Positions 38,601 through 50,100 of a DNA stretch of 64,000 nucleotides are shown here, piece after piece. Both the position numbers and the translations under genes were made by a program. This DNA comes from Rotaria sordida (Eukaryota > Rotifera > Eurotatoria > Philodinida > Philodinidae): contig CAJNOL010000113.1 in assembly GCA_905250125.1 (NCBI GenBank), forward strand, positions 186,001 to 250,000, in the 5' to 3' direction. How positions within the stretch are numbered: the first letter of the stretch is position 1; each line of letters starts with the position of its first letter. The notes beneath the pieces are model-generated. The model was given only the letters and a program-made list of their open reading frames with translations. It did not search any database and was not told the origin of the DNA.

Positions 38601-39522
38601 TGCTCTAGCGCGATTGGTATGCGCATCTATACATGCGTACAAAGTCACACTTGACTGCTTTTTATATACCCCATGAAAAAAAAATCACTATGGTAAGATG
38701 AGAAAAAGGAAGCCTAGCACGCCAAAAAATTGCATCCTTTCCTAACTATAATTTAACGGTTGAATGCTTATGGCCATTACAACGTATGGCCTTGCATTAC
38801 ATGATTGTTCTTTTTATATTTCGTATTCATATCATAATTATACGTGACTAATAGAATCCGAAGCGAACGAAAGAAAGAAAAAAAAAACCAGCCATATTAT
38901 AACATCAATATTACAGTGTAAACATGTGCTGGCCAATATCATTACTGATGGGGGCGCCACTCTTTTCTTATAGGATAAACTGAATGAGAGATGTTGATGG
39001 CTTGAATAGTTACATATAATTCCGCTTGACTCGTAATTCGTTAGTAAATTCAACCTGAAATGGATTACAGGCTGATAGATAGAAACTTTGAGTTTGCCAA
39101 AAAAGTCACGAACTTAACCTATCAAAAAGTTCTCGTGTATAAGGATTTTTTGAAAACGACATTTCTAAGATAATGAGTCAAGTAATATGGCGACCAACTT
39201 GTGCTACTCGTAGAGTTGACGTGTAAATATCAGCTAAAGGAAATTATCAAAGACTTTTCATTGTTCTTAGTTATATCTACATCACGAGACAATACGGTAT
39301 TACTATTTTAGCTAAGATTTCTTGACTTCTATTATTACAAAGAAAACATTAGAAAGCAGTGACCAAGCTTGATAATTAGAATATTTACCATTTTAAATAT
39401 TTTCCCCCCTACAATGGCCTATTTGATTTTGAATATAGCTTTGAAGGAAAAAACAGCATTCGATTTCAAATAGAACTGGGAATCTATGAGGTCGTTAAAA
39501 CTATTCATTGCTACATATACTT
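35644..39522. other. Gene-poor region, about 3.9 kb
   Basis: Composition is more balanced than the gene spacers at 35.65-36.1 kb, 36.18-36.7 kb and 37.6-37.9 kb, as expected of decayed repeats, but no frame reads as a known protein and no terminal repeats were paired. Confidence 0.4.
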
Positions 39523-39720
39523 GTAGACCAACTTTTTTATAAGTGGTGAGTCTAGGAGCCTGTAGAATTATCTATTATCATACATACTTATAGACTCGCT
39601 AGACCCACTATCGGAAAAAAGGAAATATATAGATATATATGGTAATAGATAATTCTAAAGGCTTCCAAGACTTCTAGCACTACCGTCGATAAAATAGAAG
39701 GTATTATGAGTCTGTAGATG
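39523..39720. mobile_element. MITE-like hairpin, about 200 bp
   Basis: The left arm contains TAGAATTATCTATTATCATA and the right arm TGGTAATAGATAATTCTA; further out, AGTCTAGGAGCCTG pairs with GGCTTCCAAGACTTCT. An extra partial inverted copy (CTAGACCCACTATCGG) lies near the centre. No ORF. Confidence 0.6.
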
Positions 39721-40164
39721 TCTGCACAGTATTGGGTATAGATGAAAAGGATGTGTAATTTCATTTATGTATTGTAAGATCCCCACCTTTGCTCCTCCCC
39801 CAGGCTTCATCATGTGCCAAAAAAAAATAAACGTCGTTTGCTAGATTCCCTAAACTCTCGTTGTTGGCATAAAATAGGTATGATTTATTTTTCCAAAATT
39901 TAGTTTGAAATGAAAAATTCCATAGACCTTTTTTGCACATAATTTCTGGTAAAAAAAGATTCTGATAAATATCTATGATGATTACAATCAGTTTAACAAT
40001 AAAAATAGATTAAACATAAAGGAAGAAACTGCATTGAAATGTTTGAAAAAAAAAGCCAGCCCAAATATGATTCAAATCGAAAGCTGATATCCTTGTCGTG
40101 AAGACTAATGTTAATATTCAAGAAACATAATACAGAGCTATAGTGTACCATATATTTCAAACCT

Positions 40165-40370
40165 AAAAGTTGAATTCAATTATTAAATATTTGAATGTCT
40201 AAAATTAAGATATTCAATTATTAAATTCAGATATTTAGATACTCACAGAAACATGAACGCAAAGCAACTCTCACGCTGAGAATACCACAAAATGCACATA
40301 CGGAACAATATTCGAATGTCTGAATATCTGAAAAAGTCTTCAATAATTAAATTTAACTTTGAAATTTAAC
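40165..40370. mobile_element. Small inverted-repeat element sharing sequence with 44.46-44.50 kb
   Basis: The left end (AATTATTAAATATTTGAATGTC) is mirrored by the right end (CGAATGTCTGAATATCTGAA followed by CAATAATTAAATT). The right end, reverse-complemented, reads TTTTCAGATATTCAGACATTC, which also occurs at about 44483-44503 next to the composite foldback region. The two places therefore share a repeat family. Confidence 0.55.
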
Positions 40371-41877
40371 AAAACTGAATCTATCCAGGGATTTTACGAC
40401 AAGTAGAAGATGAAAAGAGAATCTTCTTCTTGCGCTTCTTTTAAGAAAAAAAATAAGCCAAAATCGATGTTGGAAGTCGACACTGTAGAAAGACCTTAAA
40501 AAATAAAAACTTCTGCCTTATATGTAATTTTCCACAAAATGCTTTAATGATGAATTACAATCCAACTTAAGGAAAAGCACATCTTATTTTACGCTTTACG
40601 TCCAAGGTTTTATTAAAAGTTTAAGGGTACTCATTCCCTTTTCGGGGTTTCTGGAGAACGATTCATCCGAAAAATTTGAAATTTTCAGAGCATGTAGATC
40701 TTGATGAGTAGAGCAAAAGTTGTCATAGACTCAAAACTCCCAGATGCTGTTTTCTATAAGTTAATAGGGTCACAATGGCGAAAAATGGTCCCTAGATTTT
40801 GCCCTCGTTTCTCCAAGATGCTATGTTCGATCGAGCTGGAAATTTTTTTACAGGTACTAGACACCAAGTCTCTGTGTGGGATGGGATGGGATTATATTCA
40901 AAACATTTGTCCCATGTGAGATGGAACTATCCGCAAATATTTCGTCTCACATGGAATGGGATGGGACTTTACACTCGTCAAATATCTTATAAACAAATTC
41001 TGAACACATCTATCGTTTTCATTAATACTCACCGAATTTTACATCATTTCATTTTGTATTTCATAATATTATTATAACCAAGTTCATATTTCTTTCACTT
41101 ATTTTCGCAAGGAAATAACGTATTTCATTCTCTGTATGAATGTAAACTGTTTCTAACTGCATTGAAGGACCATCATCACCTACCGACGAAGATCTTTTTC
41201 TTGTACTGGAAGATAACTTTTAAGCACAACTATGTGCGTTGAGTACTCGTGGACCAGAACTTAATGTAAATGCATGTGACTGAAAATATGATTAACAACT
41301 GATAAAGCTTCGAAGTGATTCAAATTCTTCTTTTATACGAGATTTCTTGGCTGGAAAACTAGAAATCTTCCAATAAGCCAAAGATAATTTATTCTTTATG
41401 TTTTTAATGACTTTATAACTCCATAGATCTTTTTCTAATAGGTGGGTAATTCGTTCAATTGTAAATTCATGAACAGCTAATGGAGAATCAACAATGAAAG
41501 ATGAGGATAAAGTGATGGTAGGAGAAGACGAAGCAACGACCAAGCTTATTGAATCAAATTGATCAGATTGTCATTGAACGACAGACGATGAATTATCCGA
41601 AGGAATACTATCTACTGTAAATAAAAGCAGAATCAAATCATTTGTTACTATTACAATAGATCGAGCTGCATTGTTACTTTATATGTTGATTCATTGTTAT
41701 TTGTTTTATCGTATCCTAATGGTTATCGTGCTTAACCATTTACAGAGTAGGAAAACAAATTATTTCTCACTTGTTTCGCTTGAATAGTCGAGAAAGACAT
41801 CTATTTCGAAACGATGATGTGGTTCTTAATAAAATTCTGTAAAAAAACGTTTGTTCGATGGGATTCCATGTGAAGTC
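40371..41877. other. Gene-poor stretch between small elements
   Basis: It contains a short imperfect palindrome at about 40870-40975 (GTCCCATGTGAGATGG paired with CGTCTCACATGGAATG, and GGGATGGGA repeated). The 83-codon minus-strand frame at 41292-41543 has no recognisable features. Nothing else seen. Confidence 0.4.
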
Positions 41878-42074
41878 CTGCTAGACACTGTTTGGGTGGA
41901 TGCTTTTTAGTTTCTTTTTATCCTTTTTCCTTCGAATAAAAACGTCAAAATATCGAAGGTATCCTAAAAAACGTATTTTTTTGAATAGAGCTTTTTTGTA
42001 AGAGCTACCAAAAATCAGCAAAATAATATTTTTTGAAATAAAAAGAAATAACCATTTCAAACAGTGTCTAGCAG
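41878..42074. mobile_element. MITE with 17-bp terminal inverted repeats
   Basis: It begins CTGCTAGACACTGTTTG and ends CAAACAGTGTCTAGCAG, exact inverted repeats about 160 bp apart. The interior is A/T-rich with no transposase. Target duplication is not evident. The superfamily is not assigned. Confidence 0.75.
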
Positions 42075-42864
42075 ATGTGGAAAAAAGTTTCAGCTCGAGT
42101 TGCACATACCACGTCGGAGAAACGATGGCGTTTCTGTACTTTTTTTAATGAAAAAATTGTTTTGAGAAAAACACAAAATAATATACAGTTTTCACTGTTT
42201 TCGTTATGTAAATTTGATTTCTTCTCGATGTTTTAATATTCAAAAAACAATGTTTGAGTCCCAAAATGTACTTAGTAGATAGATATTACTTGAAACTATA
42301 CAATGGACACAATAAACTAAATATGAAAAACACAATAATTTTGAGTGAGCACAGAGGGAAGTGCCCTTAAGAGTTTAAAATCTTGAGAATTATGGAAAAG
42401 ATTGTTTTTCTAAGGATTGACTATTCTACGGCTTCAGTAAAATGGTTTATGAACTCGCTCTCGAACACTTTTTATTCGGGAAGTGAAGAACAAAGATTGA
42501 TGATGTTTGGCTTAAGGAAATATCGTTGAATAATTTCTTTTAAATACTCGTTGACAAAGACTATATTTCCCATAACTATTGTCATTCTCTGTTGTTTAAT
42601 AGAATCATTCTATCCGAAGAAGATAAGCATTTATTCAAGTTATATTGCTTTTTCATTATTATGAAGTGTCCAGTAGATCCCTAAGATAGTTTCGATAGTA
42701 TTGTTTTCAAACGGTACATATGTACATATCGGCAATAAGCCTATAATCGTTACTTTAGAAGAAAATAGTTTCAACCATTCGTTTCATCAGCATTCTTACA
42801 AAGGCAACACACTACTGACGTTCTGACAAATATATATGCGCCCCACAAAAGTGGTGAGAAAGGA
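42075..42864. other. Non-coding spacer
   Basis: AT-rich, no open frame of interest and no repeat recognised between two inverted-repeat elements. Confidence 0.5.
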
Positions 42865-43287
42865 GGATTGTCAAGAGGAAAAAGTAGAAGTTCTGTACTT
42901 CACCCGTACTTTCCTTTACTTCAGTGGACTCCAAGAGTATTTCAAAACTATCATCTAGAACTTCTTAGCTATTTGAAGCTTATTATTAGCGTGTGTCACG
43001 AACATATTCATTTGAGTTCCTCTTATATAAGTCTGTTTTGCAAACAAGCCCAAATAATTAACGCTACTTCAAGATTTAAACATCAGTGAAGTACTTACGA
43101 TGAAGTATTTGAGCTTTATTGCTAGACAGACTTATATAAAATGAATTCTAACTAATATATTTATGACACATGTTGATAGTAGACTTGAAATAGCTAAGAA
43201 GTTGTAGAGGATAACTTTGACGTATCCTTCGAGTACAGTGAAATACGAAATTTTTGCTTTTTCTCTCTTGAGGGTTGTACACAATCC
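42865..43287. mobile_element. Foldback element, about 425 bp
   Basis: Inverted arms of about 200 bp meet near 43075. Matching landmarks are GAACTTCTTAGCTATTTGAA (left) with AAATAGCTAAGAAGTTG (right); TCTTATATAAGTCTG with CAGACTTATATAA; and the outer GGATTGT with ACAATCC. Mismatches and small indels indicate moderate age. The 73-codon frame across the left arm is a by-product. Confidence 0.7.
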
Positions 43288-44019
43288 AATAATTGAAATT
43301 ATTTGCTATTAGACAAAAGATGATTAGAATCTTTTTGATATTTTTACATACATTTCGTCCTTCTTTTCTCGTTATCTTCGGATACTCGCGCTGAGCCTGA
43401 CTATATAAGTTACATATTTATATGGAACTTTAGAATAACTTTAACACATATGACCAGAAACCGAAACCAATAGCATTTTCAGTGTGCAGACATATATATT
43501 CAGTATTTAACATAGTAAGTAAGAAGAAACTTTTTTGTATAATTGATAATTATTCAGCAACATTATTTTTAACATTCTAACAATGATCGATCTATTGTTT
43601 ATAGCTAACTCTAAGATAAAAACTCTTCTTTTTGATCCGTTCTAATAGAGAAATCGTTTGTTTTTGTACCGTTAATTTATAGATACTGACAATTCACTTT
43701 AAGTTTCTTGTGTCAAGATGGAGCCGTCTTTTCATCATAGTTCAGTTAGTGATCGCAATCGTTTTCTTCTCATAAAGTCTAATTAAGAAAATTGGGTTTT
43801 ATTATCATTCTTTTATAGACAATGTCTCCTTCCTTTTCATTGATATGATAACAAAACAATCGTCTTCCCAACTAATTAAGTGATCGAAAAAGCATAGTAT
43901 TCTTCATTGATTTCAGTGAAGACAATCCTTTTTGGCACAATGGGGTTTTCGATAGTAACTTTTGACTATTCGTTAATGTTCATTTACCAAATGAGTTTTC
44001 TTCTCTATCGTCCAAAGAG
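43288..44019. other. Non-coding spacer
   Basis: AT-rich sequence with no supportable ORF. The only structure seen is its position between two inverted-repeat elements. Confidence 0.5.
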
Positions 44020-44834
44020 ACACTTTAAATTCTATGAATTCTCAATATCTGAGAATTCCGGAACTCAAACATAAATTATTCAATGAACAATTATTAAGAA
44101 AAATGAAACAGAATAATAACTACAGTGTGAACTATGGAAACACAAGTGACCTGAGTACTTGTAAAAACTTAGGGAATTCTAGAAGTCTATGGAAATCAGA
44201 ACATTCAAAGAACTCGAGAAGTCCAAGAACGAAAATGATCTTAGGAATTGGTGTAACTCAAGGTACTCAAGATACCGAAGGAGGTCAAGAAACTCCTGAA
44301 ACCTGATGGTCTCAAGAGATCCACAGAAATTAAGGTAGTAAAAGAACTGAAGAAATCCAAGGAACTGGAAGTACTTCAAGAGCTCAGCCAACTTTAGAAA
44401 AGCAAATACCCGAACAAATTGAAGAAACCGAAGCAAGTCGAGAGTAATCTAAATCTGAATGTTAAATCTAATTATTAAATTCGTTTTCAGATATTCAGAC
44501 ATTCACGCAGTGTATTATTGGGTTTTGGAAACGTCCTGGAAATATCTTTCTATGACATCTTTACACACGGTGAGTATCTAGATGTATAGAACTGATAATT
44601 AAATAGTTCAATATTCACTTATCTGTGTTGTTAAATGAATATCTGGATTCTTGAACTGTAGATTTGTATAGTGCTGTATTTACAAACAGGCATCTAAGCT
44701 TTAACGTCAATAGTCCAATCATCTTTGAGTACTTAAATGTATTCTCTTATGTAACGTTTTATATTTCAAGAGAAGTTGAAAAAAAACACGACATATTTAC
44801 CTGAGAGTGACAGCAGTGTCAAATTTGAAAGTTG

Positions 44835-45051
44835 TATTCAACTATTCAGGTATTCAACTATTCAGGTATTCAATTATTCAAGTATTCAATTATTCAACTA
44901 TTCAGGTATTCCCCTATTCAACTATTCAATTATTCAANNNNNNNNNNTATTCAACTATTCAGGTATCCAATTACTCAAGTATTGAAGTATTCGGCTATTC
45001 AACTATTTAACTATTCAACTATTCAAGTAATCAACTATTCAATTAGTCAAC
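44835..45051 (+). repeat. 8-bp tandem array, unit ATTCAACT and variants
   Basis: About 25 head-to-tail copies of ATTCAACT, ATTCAGGT, ATTCAATT and ATTCAAGT. Since 8 is not a multiple of 3, all three frames read Tyr/Ser/Ile/Gln/Leu-type pseudo-proteins. Ten N at 44938-44947 interrupt it, so the true copy number is unknown. Confidence 0.9.
44938..44947. other. Assembly gap, 10 N
   Basis: Ten ambiguous bases inside the 8-bp array. The real gap length cannot be inferred, because such arrays often collapse in assembly. Confidence 0.99.
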
Positions 45052-45094
45052 TCCTACAATGTCACCAGAATCATCTAACGCCGACAGGTATTAT

Positions 45095-45236
45095 CTAGGA
45101 TGCTTGTAGCATCCCCTATGATATTACAGACATCCCTTGGATGCTGCGAGCATTACCTAGAATGTTATAGGCATCGCCTAGATTACTATATGTTTTGATT
45201 GAGATGCTTCAGACATTATATGGGATGCTACAAGAA
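45095..45236 (+). repeat. Tandem repeat of about 21 bp
   Basis: Successive units at 45095, 45116, 45137 and 45157 share the pattern CTAGGATGCTTGTAGCATCCC with changes, each itself a partial palindrome (GGATGC...GCATCC). Further degenerate copies run to about 45236 (GGGATGCTACAAG). Confidence 0.75.
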
Positions 45237-45290
45237 GTATGTGAGAAGCTTGAGTTAGTGTGCAACACTGAGTACGAATAATAGTGTACA

Positions 45291-45404
45291 CAGAGACGTG
45301 CATGGGTAGCGGCTCGTCGGGGGACGCTTCGCACCTTCACGCCGCGACGCTGCAATAAAAGATGTGTTAGGCGGGGAAACGTGCTTCCCCACTGAATAGC
45401 CGCA
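45291..45404. other. GC-rich patch in the core of the composite repeat
   Basis: Positions 45301-45350 contain 36 G or C in 50, against a background near one third. The patch lies between the 21-bp repeats and the inverted 8-bp motif. A minus-strand frame crosses it but shows no recognised protein. It may be a foreign filler segment in the element. Confidence 0.6.
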
Positions 45405-45424
45405 GAATACTTGAGAAGTTAAAA

Positions 45425-45465
45425 TTTGAATAGTTGAATAGTTGAATAATTGAATACGTGAATTC
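45425..45465 (-). repeat. Inverted copy of the 8-bp array
   Basis: Here the repeat reads AGTTGAAT, the reverse complement of ATTCAACT, in about five copies. It is the mirror partner of the array at 44835-45051. Confidence 0.8.
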
Positions 45466-45928
45466 AAGTTTCAAGTATTACATATATGGAGAGTGGGAGA
45501 GACAGAAACGACACAAGGATTCAATCAAATACTATCCTTAGGCTCAAGGCGGTAACTAACTTCACTCTAACGTACTCTACTTTGTCTGAGTTGCTATATT
45601 TCCTTGAGTTTTTCGTATTTGCTGAATTTCTATAGTATCTCGGTATCTTAGAGTCGTTTGGATTACTAGGATGCTTAGCTTTGTTGGATTCCGTAAGTTC
45701 TTTGAGTGTTTCTTGCAATCGGGTAGCTCTTTGGATTTTATGACTTTTCCAGGCTTCTGTTGTTCCTAGAGTTCTTCGAATTCTGTTGATAAGTAAAATC
45801 CTAAAATATGTCATTATGAACCATTGTTTTACATTACTCCATGTAATGAAATTAAAGTTTTGAAAATCTTCGAGAATTCAGAATTCATGAAGTTCGATCA
45901 CTATTGTTTTATTTGTCTATTCTACTTA

Positions 45929-46859
45929 GGTCTTACCAAAAATAATGATGGAGGTACTTTAATTCTTTATAAAAAGTTTTAAGAAACTTTCTCTCTATAT
46001 AATCTGATAGAGAAAAGAATGCTGTATTTTCCCATGATATTTGATCATACATCAACTATCACCATAATAATAAACTTTCGATAAGACTTGTTTTATTATG
46101 ATATGTGTCTGATAGTACTAATGCGGATTCAGCGGATATTTTGTTGGATAACTATTGATACAAATAAGATAGAGAACTATGGTTTTCATTGTTTGAAAGA
46201 GGAGATCAAGATGCATCGAATCTTGTATTATAGGTTTTTTTGACGTGACTTTTTTTAAAAAGGTTTTCAAGCAATCTTTTTGAAAACAAATCTATTCGTG
46301 AGGTGTTTATGTTGAATTCTCAATTGTTAGGTGTATATAGAAACTATTGATGGAAAACCTACAAAACTGTGCAAGGTTCAGAGATTTAGAATTAAGTATT
46401 CAGAAGTAAGAGGTATCCTAGTTGAAGTTTTAAGTGATTTTTCTGGCAATTTCTGTAAAAGAATTTTTTACTATTTCCTTTTTAATAAGAAACTATTTTC
46501 CCCACAGTTAGAAAACTGATTAAACAAACAGCAAGACCATGTACTGAGAAAAAGTATAATACATGATTCGATGCATCTTGATCTCCACTTTCGAACAATG
46601 AAAATCATAGTTCTCTATCTTATTTGTATCAATAGTTATCCAACAAAATATCCACTGAATAGGCATTAGTACCATCAGACACATATCATAATAAAACAAG
46701 TCTTATCGAAAGTTTATTATTATGATGTTAGTTGATGTATGATCAAATATCATAGAAAAATACAGCATTCTTTTCTTTATCAGATTATATAGAGAGAAAG
46801 TTTCTTAAAACTTTTTATAAAGAATTAAAGTACCTCCATCACTATTTTTGGTATGACCC
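45929..46859. mobile_element. Long-inverted-repeat element, about 930 bp
   Basis: The left arm 45929-46232 and right arm 46556-46859 are both about 304 nt and highly similar reverse complements. The outer ends read GGTCTTACCAAAAATAATG and, on the other strand, GGGTCATACCAAAAATAGTG; the inner ends read GATGCATCGAATC and GATTCGATGCATC. The 320-bp centre has no recognised coding sequence. Arm similarity is higher than in the 6.15-kb element, so it is probably younger. No clear target duplication was found. It directly follows the composite foldback region. Confidence 0.85.
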
Positions 46860-47139
46860 AAGTAATTTTCATTTTTTTTTTTAATATAAATTATGTTTAC
46901 TTTCATATATTGTTTAAATCACGTTGACAATTATACACAAAGAGGTCAAAGAAGGAAAAACTTAGATATACTTATAGAAAAATAATTCTTCGATTTTATT
47001 GATGGCGCCGTGTATTGTCTAGATCAAAATTTTTATATATTCATATTAAGAAAAATTTATGATTGTTTTTTTAAATTAAAAAAAAATTTATTTAACTATA
47101 TTATTTTTTTTCTCATTTATTATCATATCATACCTAAAT
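46860..47139. other. Spacer or 5' region of the following gene
   Basis: AT-rich and T-tract-rich, as expected of an upstream or intronic sequence before the next coding exon. No specific promoter element can be named. Confidence 0.4.
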
Positions 47140-47151
47140 TTGTATCATTCG

Positions 47152-50100
47152 ATGTACAGCGACCATATTATAATAGATAATGAACGATCACAAAAAATCA
47201 TACTAAAACAATCATATTCAAATAACTGCCTGTCAAATTATCAGAATATTTCTTCTCTATTACAACACTATGATTCTACTCATTCATTACCAATTGTACT
47301 CAAAGAAAAGGCATCTTTTGAGCAATTTATGTCGGAAGAGAAAAATAATTTGCAATTATTTCCTTCATTTAGAAAAATAGACAAAATGTATGATAATGAA
47401 AACGATAAGAAAAAATTAATGAAACTTTTCCCTTTATTACCATATAATAAACCAAACTACTACTACTTGGCATCGAACAATTCAAAGATAGTTGATAATG
47501 AAAAACCGACAATACACGCAACTCATTTGTCAAATGTTGCATTCAACAATATATCGACTGTATCAGATATAAAAAAATCAAAGCCTAAGACTGACGTTCT
47601 CAGACATAAAGCGATAGGCATTACTGGTGTGAACATAGAGAGATGCATGCATCATGTTGAAAGTCGTATTAATTATATGAATAATAATCAAACTAAAACC
47701 ATCCTTTGTCTTATTCTACAGCGCAATACATACATCAATCAAAAGATTTTATCTTTACAAAAAGAATTCAACAAAATTACGGAATGTTATGTACAGCAAA
47801 AAAAGGTATAATAAGATTTTTTTTTTGAACAAAAATATTGGTCTATTAAATAATGTAAGAGTCAGATTCAACAAAATAATATCATAATTTTTAATATTAG
47901 ACTCGAAAATATTCAAATCGACTCTCATATATGTGAGATTTTTTCAAAGATACCTGACAGACTTGATAATATATTGGTTGAAATTTTCATGATGAAGATA
48001 CTGAATTAGACAAAGCTTCATTTGGTCACGAAAATATAATTATTTTATTGGATTGGAAACTCTCTTCATTGTCTATTAGAAATCATATGGATTATGTCAA
48101 ACTAAAATATGTACTAGTACTTACTTGAACATTGAAACTATAGAAGATGAAAACATAATAATCTCTAGTAAGAACTATACGTCAGAAATTGGTAGGATAG
48201 CTCAAATCAGCATACATAGACATCAATTTCAGCTTCTCTCGATGACGTTTCACATCAGCCATTAAGCAACACAAGAAAATTAATAAGTCATACATAAGTC
48301 AACGAACTCTATCTAACAGAATGATAAAATTTGACGAAAGCCGAACCTGATCATAAAAAATAAAAGTATTCAATATGGCTCAAAGGGATAAATTATTATT
48401 CTTTGTCATCTCAGTGATGATTTGTTTGAATGCATAAGTCACTCATGAATCATACACTGATCGATGGAGAATTCTCGCAAACACTATCAAATGGTATATA
48501 ATTCATATTGAGCAAACTATTTTATGAATGCCAAGATTTTCTACTAATCTTAAAAGCTAGTTTCTAGACAGTAGTGTTTATGTTGATATACCTCAGAACA
48601 TAAGCCTGTTATTTGTTTTATACCAATCAATACCGAAGTTCGTGCTCTATTGAGTAGTAACCGACTGCGCAAAAGTCTTTACACAAAATATTCGCTTATT
48701 TTTCGGGCACTTAGAAGCTATTGTGGAGCACCAAATGCGGTTAGTTAGAGTCAGAATTTTATGATCTTTCGACATGTATAGGTACATGATTTTCTTTTTG
48801 ATGTAAACCAAATCAACTATGAGAACATTTTTCAAAGAGTCCAAAATGAGGTCTGTACAAAATAAAATAGGGAAAATTTTGCAATTTGTATTTTGAAACA
48901 GTAATTCCACAGTATTATAGAGCATTCAATTCTCTACAAAATGTGCTATTACAAGAATCGAAATCTCAAATTGCTTAAAAGTTACGCGTTTTTTCGGAAG
49001 AACAACTTTCCGAGTTACGTGACATTTGTTAAAAACTCGATTTTTCAAACATTACTTCTTTAAAATACAAAATTTTTTAAATCTTTAGTAGAAGATAAAA
49101 CAGAAACTAAATAGCACATTTCGTAGAGCAAAGTTTATTCTACAAATCTGCACTATTCAAAGCCGTTTCATATTTTGTATTAAGTAAGTTTTAGTCAAAA
49201 TAACAAAATTAGACAAAATAAAATTTTGTAGGCATCACTTTGGATCATTTGAAAAATATTCTCATTATTGACTAAGCTTACGTCAAAAGAAGATTCTGCA
49301 AAAATTTTTTGCAATGAATTTCATGTCAATAGACTGTGTATCTTATGTAGATAAAAGCGAAGGATACTTGTTTAGAATCTTTAAAAAGCTTTTAGATAGG
49401 CATTACGGATGAATTTCAAGTGCATTATTTATAATGATTCTCATTAGTTTTCGAGTCAGTCCTAAATTTGATGTCAACCGATGCAGAATTTTAAGCTGTC
49501 TCGAATATTATATGATTAATGTGAATACAGTCTCACTATGCAAGCTTGTGGTCTTAAGAAATACCTGAGACTTAGAATAATCGAATTCGAAGCTCTAATA
49601 TTCATAGTGATTTTGCGTGAACACTAAAGGAACAGATGAGTTGAAAAAAAATCGATGCAGATTTTTTTAGTGAATTAATCTATTTGTAATTTGTGCAGTA
49701 GAATGACATCCAATCAAGGTATGAGCTCTCAAAATCTTGCGTATCAGAAAAAAAACCATCAAGACCCGATTGAATATATTTCTGATGATTCAGCTGAGCT
49801 CAAATTTTGACAAATATTACAGTAGGTGATACTTTTAGTTCGATATCATTTAATAATTTTGGGAACGACGATACATACATTGTATTACCTATTTTCCACT
49901 AAAGAAAATATTTGTTCTCCTTTAAACTGTTTATGACCTGTAAGGTAATAGGCCGCCCATCTGCCGTCTCATGCATGTCTTTGCTCTCCTTCTTCCTGTC
50001 ATAATATCTCTGTCTCTTCTCTTGATGTATTATCATAAGACTCTTATGCAGTCATTTTCAATCGAATACAATAAATTGATTGAAGAACTACTTTTCAATC

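Larger units (their letters stand above)
44020..45800. mobile_element. Composite foldback-like region with internal tandem repeats, about 1.8 kb
   Basis: Mirror layout: degenerate GAA/AACTC-type short repeats (44020-44440), then an ATTCAACT-type 8-bp array (44835-45051), a core of about 21-bp repeats plus a GC-rich patch (45095-45404), the 8-bp motif in inverted orientation (45425-45465), and degenerate repeats in inverted orientation (45530-45800). Subrepeat-bearing inverted arms are what Foldback (FB) elements of other animals show, which is the basis for the comparison. Arm pairing is loose and a 10-N gap lies inside, so the exact structure is unsure. The open frames here are repeat artefacts. 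Confidence 0.5.

Noticed and set aside
44776-45098. Three frames reading through the 8-bp array
   Set aside because: Since the unit is 8 bp, all frames stay open and cross the 10-N gap. They are repeat artefacts, not proteins.
44835-45236. Regular repeats considered as a CRISPR array
   Set aside because: The units are contiguous or nearly so, with no unique spacers, and the genome is eukaryotic.
27374-47139. Possible retroelement or virus-like insertion in the gene desert
   Set aside because: No reverse transcriptase, integrase, capsid, envelope or polymerase motif was read in any frame and no long terminal repeats were paired. Only inverted-repeat, non-coding elements were seen.
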